Shown in pieces: positions 41,734 to 51,246 of a stretch of 64,000 nucleotides of DNA (its first letter is position 1; each line of letters begins with the position of its first letter). Location of the stretch: NCBI GenBank assembly GCA_903932685.1, contig CAIZGX010000064.1, positions 62,001 through 126,000 of the forward strand, in the 5' to 3' direction. The translations under genes and the position numbers were made by a program. This stretch comes from an uncultured Bacteroidota bacterium. Its GTDB lineage: Bacteria > Bacteroidota > Bacteroidia > Flavobacteriales_D > Sanyastnellaceae. The notes beneath the pieces were generated by a model. It made no database searches, was not told the DNA's origin, and was given only the letters and a program-made list of their open reading frames with translations.

Positions 41734-43275
41734 TTACAATGGAATATTTCCGTGCTTCTTGCGAGGCATTTTCTCTACTTTGTTCTCAAGCATTTCAAAT
41801 GCACGAATCAACTTCTCGCGCGTCACTGCTGGCTCTATTACTTCGTCTACATATCCGCGTTCAGCAGCGCTGTATGGATTTGCAAATAGGGTCGCATACT
41901 CGGCTTCTTTTTCTTTCCACTTTGCGTCTTTGTCTGCAGCTTCTGCAATTTCTTTTTTGAAGATAATTTCCGCGGCTCCTTTAGCGCCCATAACTGCAAT
42001 CTCTGCCGAAGGCCAGGCGAAGTTCATGTCGGCACCAATGTGCTTGCTGTTCATTACGTCATACGCTCCGCCGTAAGCTTTGCGTGTGATAACAGTAACT
42101 CGAGGAACCGTTGCTTCGCTGAAAGCGTACAACAACTTCGCTCCGTTTGAAATGATTCCATTCCACTCCTGATCGGTTCCCGGTAAGAATCCAGGAACGT
42201 CTTCCAACACCAATAACGGAATGTTAAACGCATCGCAGAAACGCACGAAACGTGCAGCTTTGTTGCTGCTCTTAATATCTAATACACCAGCTAAAAATGC
42301 TGGTTGATTAGCGACAATACCAATGCTTCTTCCAGCAAGGCGTGCGAAACCGACAACAATATTTTCAGCGTAATCTTTATGTACTTCCAACCAAGACTCT
42401 TCGTCTACCACAGCAGCAACAACTTCTTTGATGTCGTAAGGTTGATTCGGATTTGCTGGAATAATTCCGTTTAAACCTTCTCTTCTTTCGTTGCCGGCTT
42501 CGTAAGGCAAGCGCGCTGGAGTTTCCTCGCAGTTTTGCGGCATGTACGAAAGCATTTGACGAATCACCTTCAACGCAGCAACATCGTTCTCTGCCGTCAA
42601 ATGCGTAACACCACTTTTCGTGCTGTGTGCACTTGCACCGCCCAAATCTTCACTGCTTACTTCTTCGTGTGTTACGGTCTTCACTACGTTCGGACCAGTG
42701 ACAAACATGTAGCTCGTGTTTTCCACCATAACAATGAAATCTGTTAAAGCCGGAGAATACACAGCACCGCCAGCGCATGGACCCATAATCGCACTCAACT
42801 GTGGCACTACTCCGCTGGCTTGAACATTCTTGTAGAAGATGTCGGCATAGCCGCCAAGACTCACCACGCCTTCCTGAATACGCGCACCACCACTGTCATT
42901 TAGACCAATCAACGGCGCACCGTTTTTCATGGACAAGTCCATGATTTTGCAAATCTTCTGCGCGTGCGCTTCAGCAAGCGATCCGCCCATTACGGTAAAA
43001 TCTTGAGAGAAGACATACACCAAGCGACCGTTGATTTTACCGTATCCGGTAACCACACCGTCGCCCAAATATTTTTCATTTTCTAATCCGAAATTGGTAC
43101 TCCGATGTGTTACCAGCATTCCAATTTCTTCGAAAGAGTTTGAATCTAACAATACCTCCAAACGCTCACGAGCGGTGAGTTTTCCTTTCTTGTGTTGCGA
43201 CTCTATGCGCTTCGCACCACCACCCAATAAAGCTTCTTGCTTCTTCTGTTCGAGATTGGCTAATTTTTCTTGCAT
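41734..43275 (-). CDS. Acyl-CoA carboxylase carboxyltransferase subunit (propionyl-CoA type)
   Basis: A 513-aa biotin-dependent carboxyltransferase. Motifs are [40 protein letters not shown] and [12 protein letters not shown], and the protein ends KKHGNIPL exactly as PccB/MmdA proteins do. It transfers carboxyl from biotin to propionyl- or methylmalonyl-CoA (propionate/methylmalonyl pathway). The biotin-carboxylase subunit is not in the window. It is 9 nt upstream of the gamma-CA gene; a link through bicarbonate supply is tempting but only inferred. Confidence 0.93.
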   Translation of the reverse strand: MQEKLANLEQKKQEALLGGGAKRIESQHKKGKLTARERLEVLLDSNSFEEIGMLVTHRSTNFGLENEKYLGDGVVTGYGKINGRLVYVFSQDFTVMGGSLAEAHAQKICKIMDLSMKNGAPLIGLNDSGGARIQEGVVSLGGYADIFYKNVQASGVVPQLSAIMGPCAGGAVYSPALTDFIVMVENTSYMFVTGPNVVKTVTHEEVSSEDLGGASAHSTKSGVTHLTAENDVAALKVIRQMLSYMPQNCEETPARLPYEAGNERREGLNGIIPANPNQPYDIKEVVAAVVDEESWLEVHKDYAENIVVGFARLAGRSIGIVANQPAFLAGVLDIKSSNKAARFVRFCDAFNIPLLVLEDVPGFLPGTDQEWNGIISNGAKLLYAFSEATVPRVTVITRKAYGGAYDVMNSKHIGADMNFAWPSAEIAVMGAKGAAEIIFKKEIAEAADKDAKWKEKEAEYATLFANPYSAAERGYVDEVIEPAVTREKLIRAFEMLENKVEKMPRKKHGNIPL

Positions 43276-43290
43276 GTGGCAAATTTAGGA

Positions 43291-43713
43291 TTATTCCGCT
43301 GTGCCTGCTACATCGAATTCCACAACTACCTCCGTTCCGCCGTTGTTAAACGTGCATCTGTCGGCCAAGCGTTGCATCAAAAAGACACCTCTTCCGTGAG
43401 GCAATTCGATGTTTTCAGGAGCGGTGGGATCTGGTAGATTTTCATAATCGAAACCCGGACCCTCATCAGAAATAATAAATCGCAAAGTCTTTTCATCCGC
43501 CAACTCGAAGGTCAGTGAAACCTGAAGATCTGTGCTCATGCGGTTTCCGTGAACAACTGCGTTATTCACTGCCTCCGTAAGACATATCAATACTTCCCCG
43601 TAATAATCTTCCTTTACCTTGTATTCACTGCAAACATCATCTACTAGCTTTTCAGCTATATGAATGCTTTCAAGCACGGATGGAAAACGAAGTTGTCTGC
43701 GACCTTGGATCAT
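43291..43713 (-). CDS. RsbW-like serine kinase/anti-sigma regulatory ATPase
   Basis: A 140-aa GHKL ATPase domain of the HATPase_c_2 type. The N box is EAVNNAVVHGN, the G1 box SDEGPGFDYENLPDP and the G2-like HGRGVFLMQRLAD. Alone, without a sensor or receiver domain, it resembles SpoIIAB/RsbW switch kinases. Partners are not adjacent. Target inferred, not seen. Confidence 0.87.
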   Translation of the reverse strand: MIQGRRQLRFPSVLESIHIAEKLVDDVCSEYKVKEDYYGEVLICLTEAVNNAVVHGNRMSTDLQVSLTFELADEKTLRFIISDEGPGFDYENLPDPTAPENIELPHGRGVFLMQRLADRCTFNNGGTEVVVEFDVAGTAE

Positions 43714-43771
43714 GAATTAATTTTTGCGTATCAAAAATGAGAAAAAAAACGCCACTTTCAATTTATTTCTT

Positions 43772-46700
43772 TCAGGAATTTCTGAAGTAGCGTTGCGTTT
43801 TCTCCTTGTAATAGGGTTTTAAGTTGGGTGAAACAGAACGTAAAGTCTCAACGCCCTTCTGCTTGTTCTTTAAGAACTCTTCATATTTCTTGGGGTTTCC
43901 CACGGGTGCATTCACTGCTTCGTTGCTCTTACGCTCTTCGTCCATCTCGCGAACTCGCTCGGCTTGCTCAGCCTTCAATAAGCGAATCATAATGTCATTC
44001 TGACGTAGTACACTCTCTTCGGTAATCTGATTGTTCACGATGTCGCGCTGAAGCTTCTCCATCTCCTTAGCAATTTGCTTCATTTCGTTCCCCGCGCCAC
44101 TTCCGTCTTCGTTCAGTTCATTGCCCTTCTCTTCCATCATCTTGCGAATAGCAGCTTGCTTAGCGGCCATCTGCGCCAATTCTTTCGCCTGGCCTTCGTC
44201 GCCGCCGCTCTTCGGCCCACCTGAATTGTTCTTGCCTTGATTCTGTCCTTTTTTCTTCGCCTCTTCCAACTGCTTCTGCAAGCCTTCCTGCATGCGCTTC
44301 ATCTGCGCGGCTGAAGCTTTGCTCTTGCCTTTCCCTTTGCCCTTTCCGCCAGGTTTGTTGCAACTGCCCTTGCCTTCTTTTTTCGATTGCGCCTCAGACT
44401 GCATTTGCGCTTGCATTTGCTGAAGGGCGTCATCTAGTAACAATGCTAAGTTGTTGTAACCGGTCATAGCCGCTTGCTGATTCTGCGTAATGCGAGGCAC
44501 GTTTCCATCTGGAAAATCTTTCATAACGCGATCGAGGTTCGCGTTGATCTCGTTGATCTCGTGATTCACAGTAGAACTAATCTCAGGCACACGTTTGCTC
44601 AATGCAAAAAGACTGTCTTCGATCATGCGCGAATCGTCTTTCAGCTTACGCTGACGCTGCGCCAAGGTCTTAATGCGCGGGTCATTGGCCATGGTCTTGT
44701 TCGATTCCTCCATAAGCGCTTCCTGATCGAAACTCACAGAAAGAATATTTTCCAACAAGGCGCGCAAGGCCTCCATGTCTTCTTCGTGTTGCTCTTGCTC
44801 TGCGGCTTCCATGCCGTCTTGCATTTCATTCGCCATCTGCTTCATCTTCTCCGCAGCTTTTTTCTGAGCCTTCGAAGCGTTAGCTTTTTTGTTTTGTTTC
44901 AATTCGGAAGAGGACTTTTCTTGCTCGTCGTCAATCTCTTTTTTCACCCCTTCTGTATCAGGAATCTCCTGCGGCGTTTCAAGTTCTTTGTTCAACTCTT
45001 CCGCCTCTTTTAATTCTTTCTTCACGTCTTCGAACTCTTTGTTCAACTGCTCTTGCTCTTTCAGTTTTTCTTCCGCACTCTTCGATTCGTCGTTGGCTAA
45101 CTTCTCTTGCTTATCGGCCAATTCATTGAGTTTCTCTGCGGCTTCCTTCAACTTTTCTTCAACTTCTAATTCTTTGAATTGCTCCAATGCGCGATCCAAT
45201 TCCTTCTCTAAATCTTCGGTCGAAAGATTCATTTTTTCGATCTCTTTTCGAAGCTCATCTTTATTCAGTTCGTTCATGAGCTTTTGCAATTCCTGCATCA
45301 TCTCTTTCATTTCCGGACTAAGCATTTCGTTCATCAGGCGTTCCAGCTCTTTCTGCTTTTCAGCCATCTGCTCGTCTTTCTGCTCTTGGTTGCGTTGCTG
45401 GTTTTGCTTTTGAATTTCTTGAACCTGCTCTTCCAGTTTTTTCTGACGTTCAATGAGGTCTTCCAATTTCTTCTTGTCTTGCCAATTCAGATTTTGCTTC
45501 TCGAGCATTTCGCGTTCGAGTTGCTTCATTTCTTTTTGAAGTTTTTCCGCTTCGCGAAGGCTCGATTCCAATTGGTCTTTGATGCTTTCGCTTTGCTCGT
45601 TGCGCATTTCCTTCAGTTCTTCTTCCGTAGGATTTACAAATTGTCTTACTTGGGAGCGTGTACTCTTCGCGCCGTGTACGCCGTCGTTGTCCCACACTTC
45701 GAAGAAGTAATTCACTTCGTCACCGGGTTCTAAATTGAATATTGAAAAATCTACTGCGTGGAAAAACTGATCGCCTGTTGTTCCGACTTCAAACTGAACA
45801 GGTAACACGGTTGCGCTTTCTACGGCCTTACCGTCGCGCATCTGAACGGCGGTGAAGGTTAGTTTCGTAAGGCCGTAATCGTCTTGAATTCCGCCGGTGA
45901 AATAGTGAACGTAACGCGAAGTAGAGTCGGTTTCATCTTGAACGCTAATGCTCGGGTAACCGTCGGCTACCACGTTCACTTGATACGACAGGGCGTTTCC
46001 ATTTTGCACTTGATTGTTTTGTGGAATGACACTATAGGCAAAATTCTGCGAAGCATTTTCGCGGTGCTCGAATCCGTTTGAAGTTTCTTCGAACGGCAAT
46101 TTACCTGCAGCTGTTTCGAAGAGAACAGCGGAGGTATTTTCACCGGCGATTTTCCAGGTGAGTTGTGTGCCTTCGGGAACCAATAGATCGCCGGTGTTGT
46201 TCACCACGGCGTTCTCTTTTTTCAAGTAAGAAGGGTAGTTCACTTCAATCTGAAACTGCGTCAGCTTCGGCATTTGAAGCACGTCGAGGTTATATCCATT
46301 GCTATGAAATTTTCCACCATAGAAAACAATCACCGCATCTTCCTTCACATTCGAAAGGGTGTATGAAAAGTCAATGTTGCTCTTCTTCACCATCTGAAAT
46401 TTCTGTCCGTTTACTTCAATGAAAACCTGCGCAGGAATTTCCTTTCCTGTCACTTGCATGCGCACTTCGTAGTCTGTGTTTTCAATCGCAGTTAAGGTGT
46501 CGTTCAGCATGTCCATGGTGAAAGGCGCCTCCTCTTCAATGATCTCATTGTAGCGCAGCAGACGGTCGGTAGGTTTCAGAATGAAGGAAGGTGTAATTAA
46601 AAACAACACCCCGAAAACACCCACCAAAGGAAGCAAGTAGCGCAAATATTTTTTGTTCTTCTTCACATCAATGGCTGCGGTGAACGGTACGGGACGAAGC

Positions 46701-47110
46701 GATTGCATGCGCTGTGCGATGCTCGCTTGAAGCAAACTGCTTTCCGCATGTTCGTTCAATTGTGATTGAAGTTGAAGAGTGTTCAACAAGCGATCGTCAA
46801 CGTCGGGGAAGTGCCTTCCAATAATCGAAGCGGCTTGCTCATAGGAAATGTGCTTGCCCAATTTTAACATAGAAAAAAATGGTAATGCAATTCTCGAAAC
46901 GAAGAAGTAAGCAGCAGATGCTAAAAATCCGAAGAAGAAAAAGGTTCTAACCGTTGGACCGAAGTGGCCGAAAAATTCCAGAGTAACGAGAATCAAATAC
47001 AACCCTAAGAAAAGCGCAGCTACGTAGAGAAGACCCTGAGCCATGCGGTTCTTGTAGTACTTCCGAATGAAGTCGTCTAAGCGTTGTATGAGTTGTTCGT
47101 ATGCGTTCAT
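43772..47110 (-). CDS. DUF4175-family large membrane protein with coiled-coil region
   Basis: A 1112-aa protein. Two or three N-terminal transmembrane helices (about 22-42 and 55-75, and one near 150), then Ig-like beta domains, then a long Glu/Lys/Gln-rich helical stretch (about 495-1080) that is strongly coiled-coil (EKLKEQEQLNKEFEDVKKEL type). It includes a Gly/Lys segment, GKGSCNKPGGKGKGKGKSK. DUF4175 proteins are widespread in Bacteroidetes without known function. The many antisense ORFs here come from the low-complexity coding. Confidence 0.88.
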   Translation of the reverse strand: MNAYEQLIQRLDDFIRKYYKNRMAQGLLYVAALFLGLYLILVTLEFFGHFGPTVRTFFFFGFLASAAYFFVSRIALPFFSMLKLGKHISYEQAASIIGRHFPDVDDRLLNTLQLQSQLNEHAESSLLQASIAQRMQSLRPVPFTAAIDVKKNKKYLRYLLPLVGVFGVLFLITPSFILKPTDRLLRYNEIIEEEAPFTMDMLNDTLTAIENTDYEVRMQVTGKEIPAQVFIEVNGQKFQMVKKSNIDFSYTLSNVKEDAVIVFYGGKFHSNGYNLDVLQMPKLTQFQIEVNYPSYLKKENAVVNNTGDLLVPEGTQLTWKIAGENTSAVLFETAAGKLPFEETSNGFEHRENASQNFAYSVIPQNNQVQNGNALSYQVNVVADGYPSISVQDETDSTSRYVHYFTGGIQDDYGLTKLTFTAVQMRDGKAVESATVLPVQFEVGTTGDQFFHAVDFSIFNLEPGDEVNYFFEVWDNDGVHGAKSTRSQVRQFVNPTEEELKEMRNEQSESIKDQLESSLREAEKLQKEMKQLEREMLEKQNLNWQDKKKLEDLIERQKKLEEQVQEIQKQNQQRNQEQKDEQMAEKQKELERLMNEMLSPEMKEMMQELQKLMNELNKDELRKEIEKMNLSTEDLEKELDRALEQFKELEVEEKLKEAAEKLNELADKQEKLANDESKSAEEKLKEQEQLNKEFEDVKKELKEAEELNKELETPQEIPDTEGVKKEIDDEQEKSSSELKQNKKANASKAQKKAAEKMKQMANEMQDGMEAAEQEQHEEDMEALRALLENILSVSFDQEALMEESNKTMANDPRIKTLAQRQRKLKDDSRMIEDSLFALSKRVPEISSTVNHEINEINANLDRVMKDFPDGNVPRITQNQQAAMTGYNNLALLLDDALQQMQAQMQSEAQSKKEGKGSCNKPGGKGKGKGKSKASAAQMKRMQEGLQKQLEEAKKKGQNQGKNNSGGPKSGGDEGQAKELAQMAAKQAAIRKMMEEKGNELNEDGSGAGNEMKQIAKEMEKLQRDIVNNQITEESVLRQNDIMIRLLKAEQAERVREMDEERKSNEAVNAPVGNPKKYEEFLKNKQKGVETLRSVSPNLKPYYKEKTQRYFRNS

Positions 47111-47156
47111 GCTACTTTTTTCAGCATTGAAAGATACAAACGAATTTGTTTGCCAC

Positions 47157-48605
47157 TTATTTTTTCGGAATGGAAATACATACGTTTTGTGCTTCGGTGA
47201 AGAAACGAAGCGCTTCCCATCCGCCTTCGCGGCCCACGCCCGATTGTTTCACTCCGCCAAACGGTGTGCGCAAGTCTCTTTCCAACCAACAGTTCACCCA
47301 CACAATTCCGGTTTGAAGATTTCCTGCAAGACGGTGCGCCACGGTAACGTTGGTGGTCCAGATACTGGCTGCTAATCCGTATTTCGTGCTGTTCGCCAAG
47401 GCCTGAACTTCCTCTTCCGTTTCGAAGGGTTGAAGGGTAATTACCGGACCGAATATTTCTTCCTGATTGGTTCTACAGGAAGCTTTCAATCCCTCGATAA
47501 TCGTAGGTTGCATAAAATATCCGCCAGCGTTTTCTCCTTCAAGAATTACACGTTCGCCACCGCAAATAACGGTGCCGCCTTCTTGCTTCGCCAATTCAAC
47601 AAAAGAAAGCACTTTGTTTAAATGTGGTTCGCTGACTAAAGCGCCCATTTTCGTTTTGTCTTCGGAAGGATTTCCAGGGACGATGCGCGAAACTTTTTCG
47701 ATTAAAGCCGTCTTGAATTTTTCGTAAATGCCGCTTTGCACGTAGAGGCGAGATCCGCAAAGGCATATCTGTCCTTGGTTTGCGAAGGATGTGCGAACAG
47801 TGGTTGAAAGCGCTTCATCGAAATCGCAATCGTTGAAGATGATGTTCGCATTTTTTCCACCCAACTCCAACGACATCTTTTTAAACTTCGGCGCTACCAC
47901 TGAAGCAATGTGGGCACCGGTTGCGGTGCCGCCTGTGAATGAAATGGCCTTAATGCCGTTGTGCTGCACAATGGCCTCTCCGGCTTCCGGACCGTAACCG
48001 TGAACAATGTTTAAGACACCAGCAGGCATGCCAGCTTCGGCGCAAAGTTTCGAAAACAAATAAGCAGTGTAAGGTGTAATTTCTGAAGGCTTCGCCACCA
48101 CGCAGTTTCCTGCGGCCAAGGCCGGGGCTATTTTCCAAGTGAATAAATACAACGGAAGGTTCCAAGGTGAAATACATCCGACCACACCAATGGGTTTGCG
48201 CAACGTGTAGTTGATGTACTCGGTGTTCGGATGAGCCTCGCTTGCGAAGTGCAAGATGCCTGTCGCGAAGAAGCGAATGTTGGCTTCAGCGCGAGGAATG
48301 TCCACTGCGCGAGAAAGCGAAATGGGCTTTCCATTGTCGAGTGTTTCAGCCTGAGCGAGTGCTTCAGAATTGGATTTTATAAGATCTGCGAGGCGAATGA
48401 GCACCTCTGAGCGGTTTTCTACAGAAAGATTCGACCACGAAGGGAAGGCCGCTTCAGCGGCCGTAACCGCCGCGTTTACATCGGCTTGTTCGCTGCGCGG
48501 AATAAGGCTGTACACCTTGCCGGTAGACGGATCTACGTTGTCAAGGGTCTTTCCCGAAACGGCAGAAACAAATTCTCCGTTGATGTAGTTCTGAAGTGAA
48601 ATCAC
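47157..48605 (-). CDS. Aldehyde dehydrogenase (NAD+)
   Basis: A 482-aa ALDH. The cofactor-binding GGTATGAHIA follows SFT, the general-base Glu is in SLELGGKNANII (about residue 245), and the catalytic Cys is in FANQGQICLCGSRLYV (about 279). It is closest in feel to 2-hydroxymuconic-semialdehyde/aminomuconate dehydrogenases of the superfamily; the substrate is not fixed. Monocistronic, followed by DUF4175 on the same strand. Confidence 0.92.
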   Translation of the reverse strand: MISLQNYINGEFVSAVSGKTLDNVDPSTGKVYSLIPRSEQADVNAAVTAAEAAFPSWSNLSVENRSEVLIRLADLIKSNSEALAQAETLDNGKPISLSRAVDIPRAEANIRFFATGILHFASEAHPNTEYINYTLRKPIGVVGCISPWNLPLYLFTWKIAPALAAGNCVVAKPSEITPYTAYLFSKLCAEAGMPAGVLNIVHGYGPEAGEAIVQHNGIKAISFTGGTATGAHIASVVAPKFKKMSLELGGKNANIIFNDCDFDEALSTTVRTSFANQGQICLCGSRLYVQSGIYEKFKTALIEKVSRIVPGNPSEDKTKMGALVSEPHLNKVLSFVELAKQEGGTVICGGERVILEGENAGGYFMQPTIIEGLKASCRTNQEEIFGPVITLQPFETEEEVQALANSTKYGLAASIWTTNVTVAHRLAGNLQTGIVWVNCWLERDLRTPFGGVKQSGVGREGGWEALRFFTEAQNVCISIPKK

Positions 48606-48705
48606 AGGCTTATTATTATAAAACGAAGATAGAAACAGAAAAATACTTGGTGTTATGAAAAGAAAGTATTTATTTTGCAGTCGCTTTTCGAAGGAGAAGT
48701 GAGAT

Positions 48706-48776
48706 TGCCCGATCGTCTAATGGCAGGACAACTGTTTTTGGTGCAGTTTATATAGGTTCGAATCCTGTTCGGGCAA
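48706..48776 (+). tRNA. tRNA-Gln (anticodon TTG)
   Basis: Folded by hand. The acceptor TGCCCGA/TCGGGCA has all seven pairs, including the U1-A72 pair characteristic of bacterial tRNA-Gln. The D-stem is GTCT/GGAC. The anticodon stem ACTGT/GCAGT has loop TTTTGGT, giving anticodon TTG. The T-arm is ATAGG-TTCGAAT-CCTGT and the discriminator is A. CCA is not encoded. An intrinsic terminator follows 6 bp downstream. Confidence 0.95.
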
Positions 48777-48782
48777 CGATCG

Positions 48783-48812
48783 AAAAGCCGCTTCAATGAA
48801 GCGGCTTTTTTT
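48783..48812 (+). terminator. Intrinsic terminator of tRNA-Gln
   Basis: AAAAGCCGCTTCA pairs with TGAAGCGGCTTTT followed by a T-run. Confidence 0.9.
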
Positions 48813-48839
48813 ATTCTTAATTTGCAAAAAATATTCGCA

Positions 48840-49991
48840 TTGAAAAACATTGCTATTCTCGGTTCAACCGGCTCAATCGGAACTCAAACTCTTGAAGTGA
48901 TTCAAGAACATCTCGATCAATTTTGTGTGGAGGTGTTAACGGCGCACAGCAACAGCACGCTGCTTATTCAACAAGCGTTGAAGTTCAATCCGAATGCTGT
49001 CGTTATTTCCGATGAATCGAAATACGCTGAAGTGAAAGAAGGACTCGCTTCCACAGACATTAAGGTGTATGCGGGAAAGCAAGCGTTGGAGCAGATCGTA
49101 GAGATGGACAGCATTGATATTGTGCTAACGGCATTGGTAGGCGCAGCGGGACTTCCACCAACGGTGAAGGCTATTCTTGCAAAGAAAAACATTGCACTAG
49201 CGAACAAAGAAACCTTGGTTGTTGCGGGAGAAATTATCACGCAGTTAGCAAAAGAAAACGGGGTGAATATTTATCCGGTCGACAGCGAGCACAGCGCTAT
49301 TTTCCAGTGTTTGGCGGGCGAGTGGCACAACCCTATTGAGAAGATTATTCTTACTGCGAGTGGTGGTCCATTCAGACAAAAGCCTGCTGAAGAGTTAGCT
49401 GAAGTGACGAAGGCACAAGCCTTGAAGCATCCGAATTGGACCATGGGCGCGAAGATTACCATTGACTCTGCAACCCTTATGAACAAAGGGTTAGAAGTTA
49501 TTGAAGCGAAATGGTTATTCAACTTGAAGCCTTCGCAAATAGACGTGGTGGTTCATCCGCAAAGCATTATTCACAGTTTGGTTCAATTCGAAGACGGCAG
49601 CATGAAAGCGCAGTTGGGATTGCCAGACATGAAGTTACCGATCTTGTATGCCATGGCTTATCCGCAACGCGTGAAAACCGACTGGCCGCGATTCAACTTC
49701 ATGGATTATCCGCAGTTCACCTTTGAGAAACCACGTATTGAAGTGTTCCGTTGTTTGGGTCTTGCCTTCGAAGCTTTGGAACAAGGCGGAAACGCTCCGT
49801 GTATCTTAAATGCTGCAAATGAAATTGCGGTTGCTCGATTCTTAAACGACGAAATTAAATTCCTTCAAATAGCCGAAACCGTAGAGAAGACGCTTCAAAA
49901 AGCAACCTTCATCGCAAAGCCCTCGTTGGAAGAATTAATTGCGAGTGATGCGGAGGCGAGAGGGATTGCGCGGGGAATTTCTTTAGCGTAA
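48840..49991 (+). CDS. dxr: 1-deoxy-D-xylulose-5-phosphate reductoisomerase
   Basis: Second enzyme of the MEP isoprenoid pathway, 383 aa. NADPH-binding GSTGSIGTQTLEVI at the N-terminus. The catalytic region is YPVDSEHSAIFQCL and the substrate loop LTASGGPFRQ. The start is a TTG: either 48822 (track) or 48840. The second gives MKNIAILGSTGSIG as in homologues and leaves room for the TAATTTG promoter-like sequence at 48819-48825, so it is preferred. Confidence 0.95.
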   Translation: MKNIAILGSTGSIGTQTLEVIQEHLDQFCVEVLTAHSNSTLLIQQALKFNPNAVVISDESKYAEVKEGLASTDIKVYAGKQALEQIVEMDSIDIVLTALVGAAGLPPTVKAILAKKNIALANKETLVVAGEIITQLAKENGVNIYPVDSEHSAIFQCLAGEWHNPIEKIILTASGGPFRQKPAEELAEVTKAQALKHPNWTMGAKITIDSATLMNKGLEVIEAKWLFNLKPSQIDVVVHPQSIIHSLVQFEDGSMKAQLGLPDMKLPILYAMAYPQRVKTDWPRFNFMDYPQFTFEKPRIEVFRCLGLAFEALEQGGNAPCILNAANEIAVARFLNDEIKFLQIAETVEKTLQKATFIAKPSLEELIASDAEARGIARGISLA

Positions 49992-50018
49992 CTCCGCCGA
50001 ACAATCGGTTTGCATGCA

Positions 50019-50348
50019 CTAAGGCAAAACTTCTGAAATTTCAATCAAACCACCAGGAATTTGGGTTGTTTCGGTGTAGAGCAATTCCTTGTTTACATAA
50101 ACAGAGATGCTTGTTGTGCCAATTCCTGTGTTGATAGCAGAAAGAAATACATTGCCGCCTTTGGAATGTCTAAAAGAAACGTCCCAGCTACCTGAAACAG
50201 TTTCTTGTCGCACCGATGGTGTAACCATTGTATATGCAATTAATGCGGATCCACTAGAACTCACTTTGTATTCAACTCTTGGATGTTCCTCCTTGGAACA
50301 AGAAAGGAGCGTCAAAGACGCAAAAAGTATAGTTAGGATTGTCTTCAT
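50019..50348 (-). CDS. Small hypothetical lipoprotein
   Basis: A 109-aa protein with a lipoprotein signal (MKTILTILFASLTLLSC, lipobox LLSC). The mature part is beta-rich, about 90 residues, with no recognised family (VSFRHSKGGNVFLSAINTGIG). Similar short lipoproteins are common in Bacteroidetes. The function is unknown. The 276 bp between it and the next gene hold only a 6-bp inverted repeat, GGGCAA/TTGCCC (50570-50594), in the leader of the following gene. Confidence 0.72.
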   Translation of the reverse strand: MKTILTILFASLTLLSCSKEEHPRVEYKVSSSGSALIAYTMVTPSVRQETVSGSWDVSFRHSKGGNVFLSAINTGIGTTSISVYVNKELLYTETTQIPGGLIEISEVLP

Positions 50349-50624
50349 AAATTTTATTCGAAAAATGCTAGTCTACAAACAGGCCAACCTAATTGTATAT
50401 TTCCTTAAATGTAGTGTTTAATGTCAGCATTCTTTCAGATTAATGCAAGCTGACTCGCAAAACACCTGCGGAAATTTTACACTCAATTGTGTGTACAGGA
50501 TAGTTATCTTCGGGTGTATGCAACTAAATCAATCATAAGAAGGTCTAAAGACTGAGCAGATAAAAATAAGGGCAAGCTCTCAATCCAATTGCCCAATCGT
50601 TAAACAATTAAAAACAAACAAAAC

Positions 50625-51155
50625 ATGAAAAGATTATTACTAGGAGCTTTACTACTATTGAGCACAACCAACGCATTCTCACAAAACAACACAATTGAAG
50701 GCAAATGGAAAATGCAAAACTTCGACAATACGCTGTATATTTTTGAAAATGGTGAACGGTTCACCTATTATTGTACCGCAGGAAATTGCGATTCCTTATA
50801 CAACACCTTTGAGGCTGGAGATGGAAATCATATTCCTGGAACAGAAGATTATACCGTGTCTACCGATACAATTACTATGGATTACCATTTTGGAAATATC
50901 TTAGTTACTAGTATGGTATTTAGCTGTGAAGGAAACATCGTCACATTCGTCGACCAAAGTAATTTGAATTACATTCGTTTAGGAACAAATATTAACGACT
51001 GTAATTCGGTGTCAATTACTGAAGAAACTCAAAATCCGTCATTAACGAATGGTAAATACTACGATTTATTGGGTAGAGAAATTAAGGACATAACAACATA
51101 CCCAATACATTCTCTCTACATCAAGAACGGTAGGAAATATATGAAAGCTCAATAA
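50625..51155 (+). CDS. Small secreted protein with shortened T9SS-like C-terminus
   Basis: A 176-aa protein with a signal peptide (MKRLLLGALLLLSTTNAFSQ). A lipocalin-like beta segment (EGKWKMQNFDNTLYIFENGERFTYY) follows. The C-terminus, GKYYDLLGREIKDI then LYIKNGRKYMK, resembles the last two strands of a type A T9SS sorting domain but lacks the usual YPNP strand. It may be a short cargo, or a truncated one. Confidence 0.72.
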   Translation: MKRLLLGALLLLSTTNAFSQNNTIEGKWKMQNFDNTLYIFENGERFTYYCTAGNCDSLYNTFEAGDGNHIPGTEDYTVSTDTITMDYHFGNILVTSMVFSCEGNIVTFVDQSNLNYIRLGTNINDCNSVSITEETQNPSLTNGKYYDLLGREIKDITTYPIHSLYIKNGRKYMKAQ

Positions 51156-51246
51156 CAAACTGTGCCAAATTTACTAATGGCAGCTGCAAACAGTTATCAT
51201 AACAAATGGTTTAAGGCGCGGTGACTCGCGGTGAATAAATCCCTAC

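Noticed and set aside
44474-45733. Long plus-strand ORFs antisense to the DUF4175 gene (179, 174 and 149 aa)
   Set aside because: They are Phe/Leu/Ser-rich mirror translations of the Glu/Lys coiled-coil coding strand, with no start context or family match.
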